Positions 1 through 11,959 of a stretch of 64,000 nucleotides of DNA are shown here, piece by piece. This DNA is from Acanthosoma haemorrhoidale (lineage: Eukaryota; Arthropoda; Insecta; Hemiptera; Acanthosomatidae): contig OV884011.1 in the NCBI GenBank assembly GCA_930367205.1, forward strand, positions 42,173,754 to 42,237,753, in the 5' to 3' direction. The notes beneath the pieces are model-generated. The model was not told where the DNA came from. It saw only the letters and a list, made by a program, of their open reading frames with translations, and ran no database searches. Within the stretch, counting starts at the first letter, position 1, and every line of letters begins with the position of its first letter. The translations under genes were made by a program, and so were the position numbers.

Positions 1-1799
1 AAAATATTTTTATTAATATTTGCTTATACAATTTTAATTAATTTGCAGTTGTTATTTTAATTAGTTTGCAGAAAAAGGCTACCCTTCCTCACCCGGGCTG
101 GAGCTCATAAGGGCGTAAAAATGATCAATATATTTAGTGAGTTTTCATCCTTACCAAGCTATTTAGTTAGTAATTATGATATTTCACCTTAAGAATGTAA
201 CTGTGTAGAAATAACATGTTCTGATAGAAATCAGACGAAAAATTGATCATCATCCAGTGTCGAATGCCGCTTTGTAGTCGACGCGGGTAATTCGTATTAT
301 CCATAGATATCTTCGTTATGAATATATATTTTTTTTCCTGCCGGCACTACATATATACTATTCATGCACTTACCTCCCCCCCTCCACGCACAGAGGAAAA
401 AACCTAACCCCCCGGGACCAGCACTCCCCCTTTAGGAACCCCGCTGTGATTAAGGAGCGCCCGCGGCCCGTGACCGTTCGATATTTCTGACTCACTCCGG
501 TGCAGTATGTTCAGTTTGGGACAAGGGCAATGTATGGATCTGGCGATATTTATTGCGTCCTTTTAAATTGTATAGGGGCTGAAAACTGGGTGAAAACATG
601 GTTTGAGAAAATAAATTCAAATCAACAAGCATGATACGGCTGTGAAACAAGTTTAATGGAGGTTTGAAGATTTTATTGTAGTTGTCATCCAATAAAGTTT
701 TAATAGTTAGCACATGTTATTAATAAATTTGAGTGCAATTAGACGCCTTACACGATATGATAGGGCACTTAGTGTTTAATTACTAATTCATTGATAAGAG
801 CACTTTAAAGATTTTTATAACACCACGGGGGATTCGGATGGATCTAACATGAATAATGTCGTGCCTTTAAAAAAACACGGATGGAGTTGAAGAGAACCGA
901 ACACGGTGGTGATTTTTCAGACACCATCAAAATACACCACTACAATATACAAACTACGTATTAAGAATCAATCAGGAAGTCAAGATATTTTTTTGATGAT
1001 ACCTTTTGATAGCTCACTCAAATTTACAGACAAGTATTCTATTCTAGACCGATACGGGGGTGAAAACAAGGTGATTATGTTGAGAATGTGAGTTCGTCAA
1101 CTTGTTATTTTATGTTTCCAAAATAATTCGATAACGCTTGGTGCGTTTTATTTATTTTTTTAAATTCTTTAATGCTTTCTTTTAATTTTGTTTAAACGTT
1201 ACATATACTAAACAGCTTCCCTACTACATAGCGCGTCTACGACAAACCCAAAATAAGCACTTAACTAATAATAATAAAATAACTCCTTATTTAGATATAG
1301 GAAAAGAATAAAACAAAAAAACTACGACTAAAAGACTAATTTTAGAGGTCATTTAAGCTATAATAAATGTCTTTATGAGTCTTGTTTCATGCCAGGTTAT
1401 TTCGCACAATACGTTTTATAGATTAGTTTTGATGGATTTACAATTTTAAGAAATTTTAGTGAAGTTTTTCTTACAGTGGAATATAAAGTCGATGTCATGT
1501 AGTTATGTACTTTTGGGCGAATTAGTTATTTTTCACAGAAATTTGTTTTAAATTATCTGATCTTTTAAGAAATTGCGCTTACTAGTCGTACTTCTGGATT
1601 GTGAGGAAGTTAATAGAGGTCAGAATCTCATTTTATAGACTATTGCTTTATATTTTGACTTCGATGAAGTTTAGAAATGGAAACGGTAATGAGATAATAC
1701 CCTGGCCTTGTTTGGGACAGTAAAAGGGGGCTCAAGTGAGATAATTGAAAAAAATACTTTTATACAGTAATATCATAGTTGTATAAAATGTAAGCAAAA

Positions 1800-3065
1800 T
1801 AATTTGACAATCTTTCTCCTCTTTCTGCTGTGCGCAGATGCATTTGAAGGAGGTTGGGTTACATAAATCCTGATTGAAGTTAAAAGGAAAATACATAAAT
1901 ACATTACAAAGTGATGGGGCTCACCTTCAGTTTAAAAAGTGGGAGAAAAAACTTACAAACTAAAAAACTATACCTAGAACCTAAGACTAAAGCGTTCCAA
2001 CCGCGACAGCGTCCTGCCATCGTTGGGGGAACGAAGCGGGGGTTATCGTGTTAAACTATCGTTTAAACTAATCGTGTCAAGTATTGCAATGAGTCGTCTA
2101 TGAATTTATCCACCGTAGGCAGCTCAAAGATATCGTGAAGCTCATTGTTGCTCCACTGCTCGAATGAAGTACCTCTGACTACTTTCATCAGTATACCGTT
2201 TTGGAATTGTTGGAGTCGCCGAGCTGTCATATACGTCAGATAACGAAAAAGCGGTGCACCATACAGCAGTGTAGGCCTGACTATACTCTTGTAAATCAGT
2301 AGCTTAAGACGCAGTGATAGATTGGGGGAAGTCAATAAGTGCGTAAGCCGGCAAGACTTCATGCCTGTTCGCTTCAACTTCTTCGTAAAATGGTTACTAA
2401 AATGGAGGTGTCTGTCCATTTTAATTCCCAGATATACTAGATCGTTGGCTGATGAATTTTCCTCCGTTGGCTTTTTCCCTTTTGGAAAGAGAAAATTACG
2501 CAGTCAGTCTTACCCGCGTTTACAGAGATATCGAGTCTCCCCAATCTCTCACTGATCTGGTTACAGGCTACTTCAGCCTGTCTTAGAGCTACCTTGGCAC
2601 TCATGGTGCTACTTTACACCGCTATGTTATCTGCGAAAGCAGTAACTGTGGTATTTTTGTACCTGGCTCCGACAATCTCAGACGTGTATACGTTGAATAG
2701 AACAGGGGATAAGACGGCTCCTTGGGGTACTCCACAGGCCAGTGGCACACAGTGGTACAGTTGTTCCGGGCATTCCCGGTCGCAGAGCACTTGACACAGT
2801 GTCCCGTGAGACACCGAGTCGAATGCTTGGGTGCAATGAATGGAAATCATAGCCGTGGCTATGTTTCTATTCATGTTATGGCTAGCTTCTGACTGTACCT
2901 TCAGAAGGGGGTGCTCTGCGCTCATACTGGATTGAAATCCAGTCTGTTCTAGCGGAATGATGTCATTTTCCGAGCAGTAATCTTTGAGATAATTCAAAAG
3001 AATTTTCTCAAAGATTTTCCCCATCTGGTCGACCTTCTGAAGCCATAATTGAATCGAATGGTCAT
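1800..3065 (-). mobile_element. LINE family A copy 1: decayed jockey-like reverse transcriptase and 3' UTR
   Basis: Read from 3065 down, this is the 3' half of a jockey-type LINE ORF2. It has GKIFEKILLNYL, QAFDSVSHGTL, the RT motif GVPQGAVLSPVLFN and the catalytic box as FADN, where the second Asp of FADD is lost. After a stop near 2614 the frame resumes with ISVNAGKTDC, LVYLGIKMDRHLHFS, HLLTSPNLSLRLKLLIYKS and LLYGAPLF, ending near 2063. The 3' UTR runs to about 1800 and includes GGTGAGCCCCATCAC, shared with the copies at 11816 and 55744. The 5' end is lost at a mariner fragment near 3068. The copy is dead. Confidence 0.8.
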
Positions 3066-3067
3066 AT

Positions 3068-3520
3068 AACTGTGCGAGAGATTCCAAGACAGCTAAATGT
3101 GTCACACACAACAATTGAAAATCATATAAGATGTATTGGACTTTTTAAGAAGCTAGATATTTGTTGGTTCCGCCGCGACAATGTGAGGTCTCATCTGAAG
3201 CTCACACATCTTAAGCAAAACGTACGAAACTATTGGAGCTTGGTTGGGAAGTGATGTCGCATCCCCCATACACACATCCTTGCACCATCGGATTATTTAT
3301 TTCGAAGTTTACAAAACTTCTTAAATGAGTTTTTTGCCGATAAGGACCAGAAGTTCTATGAGCGCGGGATCATGAAGTTACCAGAAAGGTGACAAAAGGC
3401 CATCGAACAGAATGGAAGATATTTGACTGATTAAAGTTCATTTTTTTGTATAGAAAAAATTAAGTTTTATCTCACACTAAAAAACCGAAATTACTTTCTT
3501 GCCAACCTCAATACATCCTA
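3068..3520 (+). mobile_element. Mariner transposase remnant with large internal deletion
   Basis: The first part (about 3072-3165) encodes REIPRQLNVSHTTIENHIR-CIGLFKKLDI, the second helix-turn-helix of a mariner transposase. It then jumps directly to FRRDNVRSHLKL (family motif HDNARPH), followed by the decayed C-terminus: matches to HPPYSPDLAPSDYHLFRSL, the FYERGI and LPERWQK region, and EQNGRYLID, each broken by frameshifts. The sequence between, with the first catalytic Asp regions, is missing. A likely 3' terminal inverted repeat, TTACTTTCTTGCCAACCTC, lies near 3490-3515. The left part is fused to LINE family A. Confidence 0.75.
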
Positions 3521-3529
3521 GGCTACTAT

Positions 3530-4020
3530 ATACTTACCCTAAGAATACTGCATAATAATAGCAAGAAATTTTGTTCGTTAGTTGCTCTCGTCGTATGTTA
3601 ATTTAATTATTATACGCTTGTTCTAGTAACCGTTTCTTTGTTATTCCTTCATCCAACTTTCAAATACCCCCCCCCCCCGGTAAAAGGTTCCCTTTCACTG
3701 CAATAATTTCTGTTTTATTTTTCCGCGTTCCCCCCCTTTTCAAAATGAGAGCTTTAAAAGAAAAAAACGTTCTTTACCAAAACACATATAGCGTAATCTA
3801 CCCCTAAATTTAAGATAATTTGATCATTCTTACCAAGCCAATACTATAAAAAAACGGAAGTAACTGTCCCATACTGGTTTGAAAGTAGAGACTATGTCTT
3901 CTATTTCTTTCTAACTATTTATCCATAGCAAGAATATAAATGTGCTCCGTTAAAATAAAGATGCATTCTCCCCCCTTGTACATTAATATGTAACGGAACG
4001 AAGAAAAATTTCCGGGAGAT
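3530..4020. other. Intergenic, no gene seen
   Basis: AT-rich sequence with C-homopolymer tracts near 3667-3678 and 3730-3737. No coding or RNA feature was recognised. Confidence 0.5.
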
Positions 4021-4021
4021 T

Positions 4022-4260
4022 AAAGATTCATTATACCGCGAGTGCCGCTGAGCGTGGTGGATTGCGGCCACCGGCTCTGTATATTATAGAAGGCGTGACC
4101 GACACGTGCGGTGTCACGTGGACCACACCCGCGTCACGTGCAGGGAGCATAACAAGCCATTTAGAGCGATTGTCCAACCATCCGTCGGCGACGCTACCTC
4201 CTGATTGGCTAATTGTAGTAAACATTTTCTGTCGTAACTTCCGGATCGGACAACATTGAG
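4022..4260. promoter_or_regulatory. GC-rich block with three CACGTG E-boxes and a CCAAT box
   Basis: Three perfect CACGTG palindromes lie at 4103-4108, 4115-4120 and 4135-4140. Two of them read GTCACGTG. An inverted CCAAT (ATTGG) is near 4203-4207. This looks like a promoter or enhancer of a gene using Myc/Max-, USF/MITF- or Clock-type bHLH factors. The open frames on both strands here resemble no known protein. No associated exon was identified within a few kb. Confidence 0.35.
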
Positions 4261-4839
4261 AAAGGTCAGGGAAGAAGTCAAGCAAGCTAGGCGTGATTTT
4301 AATAGGTATAAAAGTAAGAGAAATTATACAAAAACAAAAAAGTACCTAGAAACCAAAACAACAGGAGTCTATTCTCCTCTAAATTAATTATTTAAATTAT
4401 AAGATAATTTTGTTTATAGGAGCGCACAAAGAGACTACGACCAAGCTGATTCTTGTTTTTGGAAATTCTGTTCATTTGAAGTGCCGCAAGCATTTCCGTT
4501 GTTGATTGAGGGTACTCAGTGATATGAAACTGAAGAGATGACCACGCTTCTTCGTCTTGTTAGTTAATTCTAGTTGAGTCAGGTGCGTTTATTAGTATGT
4601 TAAGCTGTGAGCTTTGTTCTTAAGCGTGAAGTGACAACCTCGCCTCATCATGGCTTTCCTTCTTGCATACTCGATACCGGCCCCAAGTCCAGGTGTCAGG
4701 CCTGGTTCATTCTCATTTCTCACGAAATCTCTTCTTGTTCTCGGTTATATCACCTTGATTGCTTTGTTTCTACTGAAGTGTACGACGGGAGCCATCTACA
4801 AACACGGGAATGGAATGCAGTTTTAAACAGCATGCAGAA

Positions 4840-5450
4840 GGTACAGATATAATCATTGCACACATAACCCCATATAAGCATCCACTTACCTATTGTAACA
4901 AGTTTGAAACCTGCCCAAACAAATGGCAAATCAAAATTGATGTACAGAAATCGACAAAAATAACATTGACAATTACGCTACGGTACATTTCAGGAACCGT
5001 GCATTGGCCTACAAAGCCGCACCGTTCGCCAGCTTGGGATCTTCTTCGACAGAAGCCTAGCCTGGCAAACACAGGCTCGAAATACAAAAATGAAAAACCA
5101 TACAATTATTGGACTATCACTATCAAAGCAGCACTGGCCAATAAGCATCGCAACTATATCGCAGAACCAATAGTGATATACGGAGCAAAAACTCCGGAGT
5201 TGGCTTTTAAAATAAATATATAAAGTTTACAGGCTACACTCAATCGATAATACTTTGGCAAACATATGATAGATTTCTAACAGGGTTTTACACAATGACC
5301 TACATACACAGTAAATCCATGACGGTATCTGGGAAAGTTATATTAAATTCTGTTATAACAGACACTCTCATCCCTCACACTATCTACGCAGGCAGAGCGA
5401 CCTGCAGAAAAGATAACGGAATCGTATGATGCATCACGTCAGGTTCCACA
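4840..5450 (+). mobile_element. Decayed LINE reverse transcriptase C-terminal fragment
   Basis: An open frame of about 137 codons contains CNKFETCPNKWQIKIDVQKS, which matches the thumb region of jockey-type RTs (LxxWCNxWRIKVNxxKS). Later, in other frames, it has LGxxFDRSLAWQTQ (match to YLGLxLDRRLTW) and ALANKHRNYIAEPIVIYGAK (match to LxxxNKLLLYKTIxKPIWTYG). Several frameshifts have scrambled it. It is a related but distinct copy from families A and B. The call rests on pattern matching by eye. Confidence 0.5.
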
Positions 5451-7350
5451 AAGGTACAACCGTCAGCTAACTATAATAATCATCATGGTTACTAATGTTA
5501 TATATAGCATATATCAGGGTATATATATATAGTATATAGCTGGCGTACCTTATTGCATAAATACGATATTTCCAGTTAATTGTTTGATGCGAATTATTGT
5601 AAACACACCGTGTGATAGCGCTTGATTATTACTGTTACTAGATAATTTCATAACTTATAATTGTAGTTAATATGAGCCATATATCCTATATGGAACACCC
5701 TACTCTTAGCATTACTGTCCTTTTTGATTCCTCTACCCAATCATTTAATGTAAACACAGTTTCATAGTGTATATAAATGTGTAAGATTGATTTTACCATA
5801 CGAGAACATCATTTTATTTCACGATGAACTCTATGAATTCATTCCGGCAGAAAAGAGTGTCAGCCTGGATATAACCCATCATTACCCATTGGCTGGCATT
5901 CACTCACATGCTATACCCGTATAAACGAAAATAAAACTGGAAGGCGAAAATGTGTAGCACAAAGAGCAAAAAAACAAAACATCTGAAAATGATACGAGAT
6001 TTTCAATAACGTCAATTACACGACCTACTCACATGGCCCGCATAAGTGATTGGGTGACATTGAAATCTTAGTATGCTAAATTATGCAAGGCAAATCATGC
6101 CGATCTGATATGATTTTATAATCAATATGGATTAGAAATAAAGTACAACTAAACATCAAAAAGATATGATTTTTTTTTTTTTAGAATCCTCTAACCCATA
6201 CCAAGCGGTTTCTGACTGATAATTATTGATACGATAATGCTCAAATATTTATAGGTTGGGCAAGAATGTTTCATAATCTTGTAAGCCCGTATTGTTCCCC
6301 TCTGCAACCTCTAGGATGGTTCATCTCTTTCATATGTAAATTTCTTCCCACTTGGACATCCGTTCTTTAATATGGTAATTCAACACTTCAGTGATTAGTA
6401 ATCACTGTGAATTTATATTGACCACGTTTATGAATGCTGCACTAAAACCGTGGTTCTCAAAGCGACTATGTATGTTTATTTAATGTTTGGACTGTGGATG
6501 TTTTTGTAATAAAACAATTGATAAGAACAAAAATGCAAGATATTGTTTGTGTGTCTACTTGATCCGTTAAGAGTGACGCAACAAAAATATTTGAATCACT
6601 AATTTTAGACTTAACAAACAGCTTCAATTAAATCCTTATTGGACCCAGGTTTTGTAGCCAATAGTCAAGCAGGCTTTTTAAACACAGGCGTTGATATACA
6701 TCAAGACAAAAAGATTCAGTGATATATACAGGACTGTTTCTCAAGTCTCAACCCAGTCATTGATGGGGAAAACTACTTAGCCTATAATAAAAATGGGTGT
6801 GTTTGCTAGTTCTGGGTTGTAATTGATAGAAAAAATGTCTATTCAGCTGCCTTCCCAAAATTAGTATTTTTATACAGACATGCTTTTGTTAGCTCAGTAA
6901 TATGTCCAGCACACGTAATGGGTTTTAGTGTTTTAGCATGTCGTGTATAACGCTGTTTAAAACTGCTTTCCTTCTCGGTATTTCTAAATGACCCTGAAAG
7001 TAGGACGACACCTGCAATCGATGTACTTTAATAAGAATATTCGCCTAAATCAAACGATATCCGTGAGGAATGTGTAAATATTGGTAGTAAAAGAGAAGTC
7101 TGATATATTGACGATAGCGCAGTTCCGCTACGCAACCACGCGACCGATTAAAAATGGCTGTTCTGTGAAAAATACGATGATATACACATATAGTATGTGC
7201 CAGGTCGACTGTTATGGGATTTGAATTTAAGGGTGTTATATGAGTAAGTGGGGGGGGGTATTTGGAGGAAATGATAAATGAGGCACCTGAGGAAGAGGAT
7301 AATCAAACATGCAAATAAGTTCATGTCAAGAAGCTAAAAGATAGTTGCTG
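5450..7350. other. Intergenic AT-rich, no gene seen
   Basis: Contains an AT microsatellite at about 5510-5540 and a T-run near 6170-6181. No convincing open frame or RNA was found. Confidence 0.5.
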
Positions 7351-7459
7351 TTCGCAAACTATACAATGGCTGTAGCCCACAGCCACCACTAACAACCCCA
7401 ACCAGCCGGCGTCCAGAAGAGCACCTGCTGACTCACTATCTCTATCTAATTCAATAAGC

Positions 7460-7720
7460 CCTCAGATGTTTGTATCCGACTGAAGTGCTCTATAGTGCAC
7501 CCCAAATGTTCCAGATCCAGCCATTGGTGGCCAGTCGGCCGGGACCACTTCACCCACTACACATGTATCCATCCTTCTTTGAGGCTATGATCCCACAGCT
7601 CCCTTCTGTAGCCACTTGTAGTGTAGCTTCCTCCTCCGGTAGAGAGCGAAACTTATTGTTTACTACGGAACCATACTTCCCAATCAGCTTAAAAGCAAGA
7701 AAAAAAAAATCTTGTTTTTA
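7460..7720 (+). other. Candidate exon-like open segment, function unknown
   Basis: A pyrimidine-rich tract ending CCCTCAG (about 7465) is followed by an open frame of about 80 codons. It starts CLYPTEVLYSAPQMFQIQP and continues with SRPGPLHPLHMYPSFFEA. Its third codon positions are often G/C in an AT-rich area. It has no family resemblance that I recognise and no proven partner exons. It could be part of a decayed repeat or chance. Confidence 0.15.
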
Positions 7721-8289
7721 GGATTCACGCGATCTTACCTCACCTAGTAACTGTCGCTAATTTCTCTGAGGAACGAATGATTATGGAAACAAAAAGGAAG
7801 AATATGATACAAATTTAATTATTAAAAGATGCTTTGGACTATTCCGCTATAGTATTTACAATGAGACTCTTTGAAAATATATTCTGATGTTATAAGAAGA
7901 CGTTGGAGCGATTCATAGGAGTTGCTTTAGTTCCAGGTATATTTTTATCATTATTTATTCAGAATGGAGGGTAGAGTGGTGGGCATACGATATAACAAAA
8001 CAAAGATATCTTGCAAATTCAGATAACGCATATTTCGTAATGGTTGCAAAAACTATTTTAATGATGTTTAATAATTAATTTTAAAAGACATAGCGAATAC
8101 TAAAATTACACATTATTAATCAGTATGCCAAGATCTTTCTTTAATCTGATACCTTACAAAATACGATAGAAATATTCTTTCTGTTACCAACCAAACACAG
8201 GCCTCCAAGAAAAACATTTTTTTTTTGGTGCCTACGGTTTTAGAGCGGATTTTAGCCATCTATATAAGCTGAATCTAAATATGAAATCA

Positions 8290-9490
8290 GTTTTTCTCTA
8301 TCTGCTCTACTTTTTTAGATCAGAGTTATTTACCGTGCAGTTCTATAGGAAAAGTCGAGTTTAACTCTATTTTATGCAGTTCTAAATCACATATACAAGG
8401 ATTGGTTCCTGCATATTCACCCTATGGTCAGTCTCCTGACCTCATCAGAGATCTCAAACTGTCAAAAGCAGCTTCTGCATTACTGACTTCCAGGTCGAAG
8501 GAAAAAAAAATCCTGGAATAAGGAACCAAAATTACCTTTAGTACTAGAGAAAAGGATCTGCTACCGTTCTTCTCTCAAGAGGACGATCCTGTATTTTGTC
8601 ACGAAATCACAGGAATCCTGGGAAAACCTCTTCCTTACTATTATTCAGATGATTTGTCACGAAGTTTTAAATGAGAATAAATGTGGTTCAATACTAACTG
8701 CTCACTCAAGGATAATGAAAGCACCATGTATATCAATGGATGTGTGGACTTAAAAATGACAAATTTCCTCCTCAGACTGCAATTTTGCAATACCAAATAT
8801 CCATGCTTCTGGTGCCTCAATAATCCGACAAAACACACCACTGGGTAAGAAGAGACAAAACAAGGACGTTGGAGAAAAGAATGTCATTAACATTGTCTTT
8901 AATATAGGAGAGAAAATGGCTCAGGTTTGTACGGAAAAAAATAAAGCAGGAATATTTGTCACCCCACGAATAAGACTATTCATTAAGGATCCTGCCTTCG
9001 TAAATTAGATGAATGATACCGAGCAAATCCTGAAAACGAGATGTTTCAAATCCCTCGGGTGTAACAAGTGTATTTAGTAGAAGGTGTAGTAACGAGTATT
9101 AAAGTGTACTATTTACTCAGCCGTTTTCCTGAAAGTTTAGAGGAGATCAATGGGAACAACGTGAAAGATATCACTAGGATATTAAAACTTTGGAGGAGGC
9201 CCACTACCAAGGAAGATTACAATTAGAGTTTAAAGAGGGACTGTTCCAAAATGGATTTAAGAATGTCACGGAAATTAAGCTTCCAATGTGTTTAGTGAGC
9301 AAAGATGACTTTTTCGTGTAACTAATAAGAATTCCATGTCTAGTTTTTTTTTGAGCCATGGATTTAACTTAAAATAGTGTAAAGTATATTTTACTAAAAT
9401 GTTATATCTTAGAAATTTGAGCACTTACACAACTACACAAAAACAAATGCCATATTTGACTTCAGGGCATCAAATTCATATGAAATCAAC
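8290..9490 (+). mobile_element. Dispersed repeat C, copy 1, with decayed protein (CFWC motif)
   Basis: This segment is clearly homologous to the minus-strand repeat at 24030-26110. Shared stretches include TGCAGTTCTAAATCACATAT near 8377, AAGAATCCTGCCTTCGTAAA-like sequence near 8990, and CCATGGATTTAACTTAAAAT near 9358. In scattered frames it encodes VDLKMTNFLLRLQFCNTKYP, CFWCLNNPTKHTTG and KAGIFVTPRIRLFIKDPAF. The same order occurs in a repetitive family of arthropod proteins of unknown function that I recall as labelled after a Cotesia bracovirus gene (Cc8L18.2-like). That label is from memory and unchecked. Many stops are present, so this copy is dead. Confidence 0.6.
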
Positions 9491-9544
9491 TCCAAATACT
9501 CTGGCACCAAAACGCCTTTTGGCCTGTTCTAACAATTTATTTAA

Positions 9545-10110
9545 ACAAAATTATATAGAAATTTCTACTTTTTTTTTGTGCAAATAATTTCTAAAAATTA
9601 GCAAAAGATTTTTTTTAAAATTTAAATTTGAAAAATTGTTTTGACGGTCAAGCACATGTTGTTGCTTAAAAGAAGGTCGAAGCCAAAGTATGCAACCCAT
9701 GGACCTGAAATTACTATTCGGAGAGGAATTCTATTTCGGAACGGTATCGTGGTTTGTGCACATGCAGACCAAGTTCAGGAAGTTCAGCCGCGAATGACAG
9801 AGCCAAGAGATGACGGTTTTTTTGTACTACATACGCTTCGGAATCGGGTTTCAGCAGCAGTTAAAAAAGCTCAGTAGCAACTGAGACTCTTTTAACTTCT
9901 TTGCACAACTCGCAGTATGTGCGAAAACTATCAGAAGAATACTTAATGAAGTGAATTTAAACCCTCGGTTGAGACCTGGATCGGGCCATTGTTGACCAGA
10001 GAAGATTTTTTAAATTTAAATTAAAAAAAACAAACCTTTTGCTAAATTTTTAGAGGTAAGTTACACAGCAAATAAAATAGAAATTTCTGTATAATTTTTT
10101 TGGATATCTA
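9545..10110. mobile_element. Small DNA element with long terminal inverted repeats
   Basis: The left end (about 9545-9636) and the right end (about 10006-10108) are inverted copies of each other over roughly 90-100 bp with mismatches. Matching blocks are ATATAGAAATTTCTA, TTTGTGCAAATAA/TTTGCTGTGTAA, CTAAAAATTAGCAAAAG and AAATTTAAATTT. The interior (about 9641-9877) holds a 78-codon plus-strand frame ending VLHTLRNRVSAAVKKAQ, without a known domain. The element looks like a non-autonomous DNA transposon. No clear target-site duplication was identified. Confidence 0.55.
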
Positions 10111-11640
10111 TTGGGGTTTTCATTCCTATTTATAGCCCATTATCACTTAAAACCATTAATATTAATTAAAAAAATAATTGTATTAGGAAGCAAATATTTG
10201 ATTTTTTCTAAGTTCGGCACATTTTCGTGGGGCAGTCAATATGTTCGTCGTTAATTTTCTCTTATTTTGTGCCTTGCATAAAACTTGTATACCATTTATG
10301 CATTGGTCTGTTATATGGCTAAACCGCAATTTATGAAATATCTTTAATAGCAGAAATCTGTAACAATCGTATAGTTGACATAGAAACCAGCGCTCATCCG
10401 AGATATGCGTAGAAATAGAGGCTTCTTCCTGTAATCGCATCGATTCTACAAATTATTGTAATCTCGATTTCCACCCGGCTGACAGTAGCCGAGTCATTGG
10501 GCTATTCAACTGTGAAAGGGATAACAGTGTAAGAGACAAAGAGGTCTATGAAGTAGAGAAATATAATAGAGGACAAACGCGAAGGGATACAAAGAGATTA
10601 TGACACGGTTAATAAAGAAGGCAGTGGCAATGATATGGGAAACACGAAATATATACGAGATGATAACCAGTTGATTTGACCGTTGCCATGGGAACTGTAT
10701 GTCAGTAGCTGGTTCCCATAGGCAGGCAACGCTCCTCCGTGAAATGGCCATCGGTCACACCGCGGCACGGGGCCTCCAGCTATTAGCATGTGACAAATCG
10801 CTGCTATTAGTAACAGTTTTGTACAGGATTATTGCCCATCAGCTTCCCAGATGATCCCATCACTGCTTAAACACTTTATAAGGCACTAAACTTTGGAGTT
10901 TTTTATTATGATTCATAGTTTTCTGAATTTTATTTTTTAGTTCATGTCAACCACAACAAAGGTCAACCGAAAAGGTCATTAGAGGCCCAAACTATGCGGT
11001 ATTCAAATCTCCCAAAAGTGATAATTAGCAGTTTTATAATTAACAAGATACTATTTCATTGCCTATTTTCTATTACCTATATTTGTATCTGTACCTTATA
11101 AGTGCACTCTTGGCGTTAGGGGGCCACGAAAACATCTATATCATTATAATTTTTTTTGAAATATTGTTTTACATCCCATTTTTACACAAATTCGTCAAAA
11201 TAATTAATTAAAAATAATCTATTGATTTTTGTGGTATACATCATTTAATCATTTAATACACATTCTAAGAAAAATCGTTTTTTCCGTTTTTTGCCTTCTA
11301 ACTTTTAAAGAGCAACAATTTTCTTTTGCATATCCTTCGAAATGGGCTAATGCCCTTGAGATTTCTTTAGCTTGAAGTCCTATACAATCGGTTGCCCTTT
11401 GTGGGATATTTTAATCTAAAGTCAAAAGCTATGCTGTCAAGACTTTGGAATAAAATGTCTTAACAACTATAATCGTTACAGATTTAGTATAAGCAATAGA
11501 AATACTCTGAATTCTGTCTATGTAACTGTAGAGTTACAATGAAAAACAAAAAGAAATCTAATTAACTATCGAGCAGCTCCGCACATTAGGACTTGTTTTA
11601 TGTACAACTTCCCACATATAGATTATTTATAATAACGTAG
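10110..11640. other. Intergenic, no gene seen; imperfect hairpin at 10682-10730
   Basis: An inverted repeat joins GTTGCCATGGGAAC (10682-10695) with GTTCCCAT...GGCAAC (10712-10730) inside a short GC-richer block. Otherwise the sequence is AT-rich with no supported feature. Confidence 0.4.
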
Positions 11641-11945
11641 AAATTAAGGTATATACATGTTTACAGTAGCACGTTTTTTTTGTAAGTATATTAGCTTTAA
11701 GAGTTTGTTAGTATAGTTAGAAAAACTCTTAAGAAGTACTTCCTTGCGCCAGGCTACCTGATGGGCAGATATCGACAGGCATTTGTAAAATACATAGTTG
11801 TACGTTTTTCATGGAGGTGAGCCCCATCACCTAGATTTGTTTTCAAGTTATTATATTTTTAACCACAATCTGTTGAGTGACGCGAACTCCTTCAAATGCA
11901 TCTGCGCATAGCAGAATGAGGAGGAATTTGCAAAGTATCTTATTA
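11640..11945 (+). mobile_element. LINE family A 3' tail (subfamily of copy 1), solo
   Basis: GGTGAGCCCCATCAC at about 11816 is followed by CTCCTTCAAATGCATCTGCG near 11889 and a match on to AGCAGAATGAGGAGG. It is the same 3' UTR as the minus-strand copy at 1800-1935, here in the opposite orientation and without coding sequence. The exact left end is unclear. Confidence 0.6.
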
Positions 11946-11959
11946 ATATTTTCATTGTA

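Noticed and set aside
1..1780. Left edge of the window
   Set aside because: Searched for genes and repeats. Only short AT-rich frames (for example 492-713) without support were found.
4062..4285. Opposed open frames over the CACGTG cluster
   Set aside because: They mirror each other across a GC-rich block and have no domain. A regulatory reading fits better.
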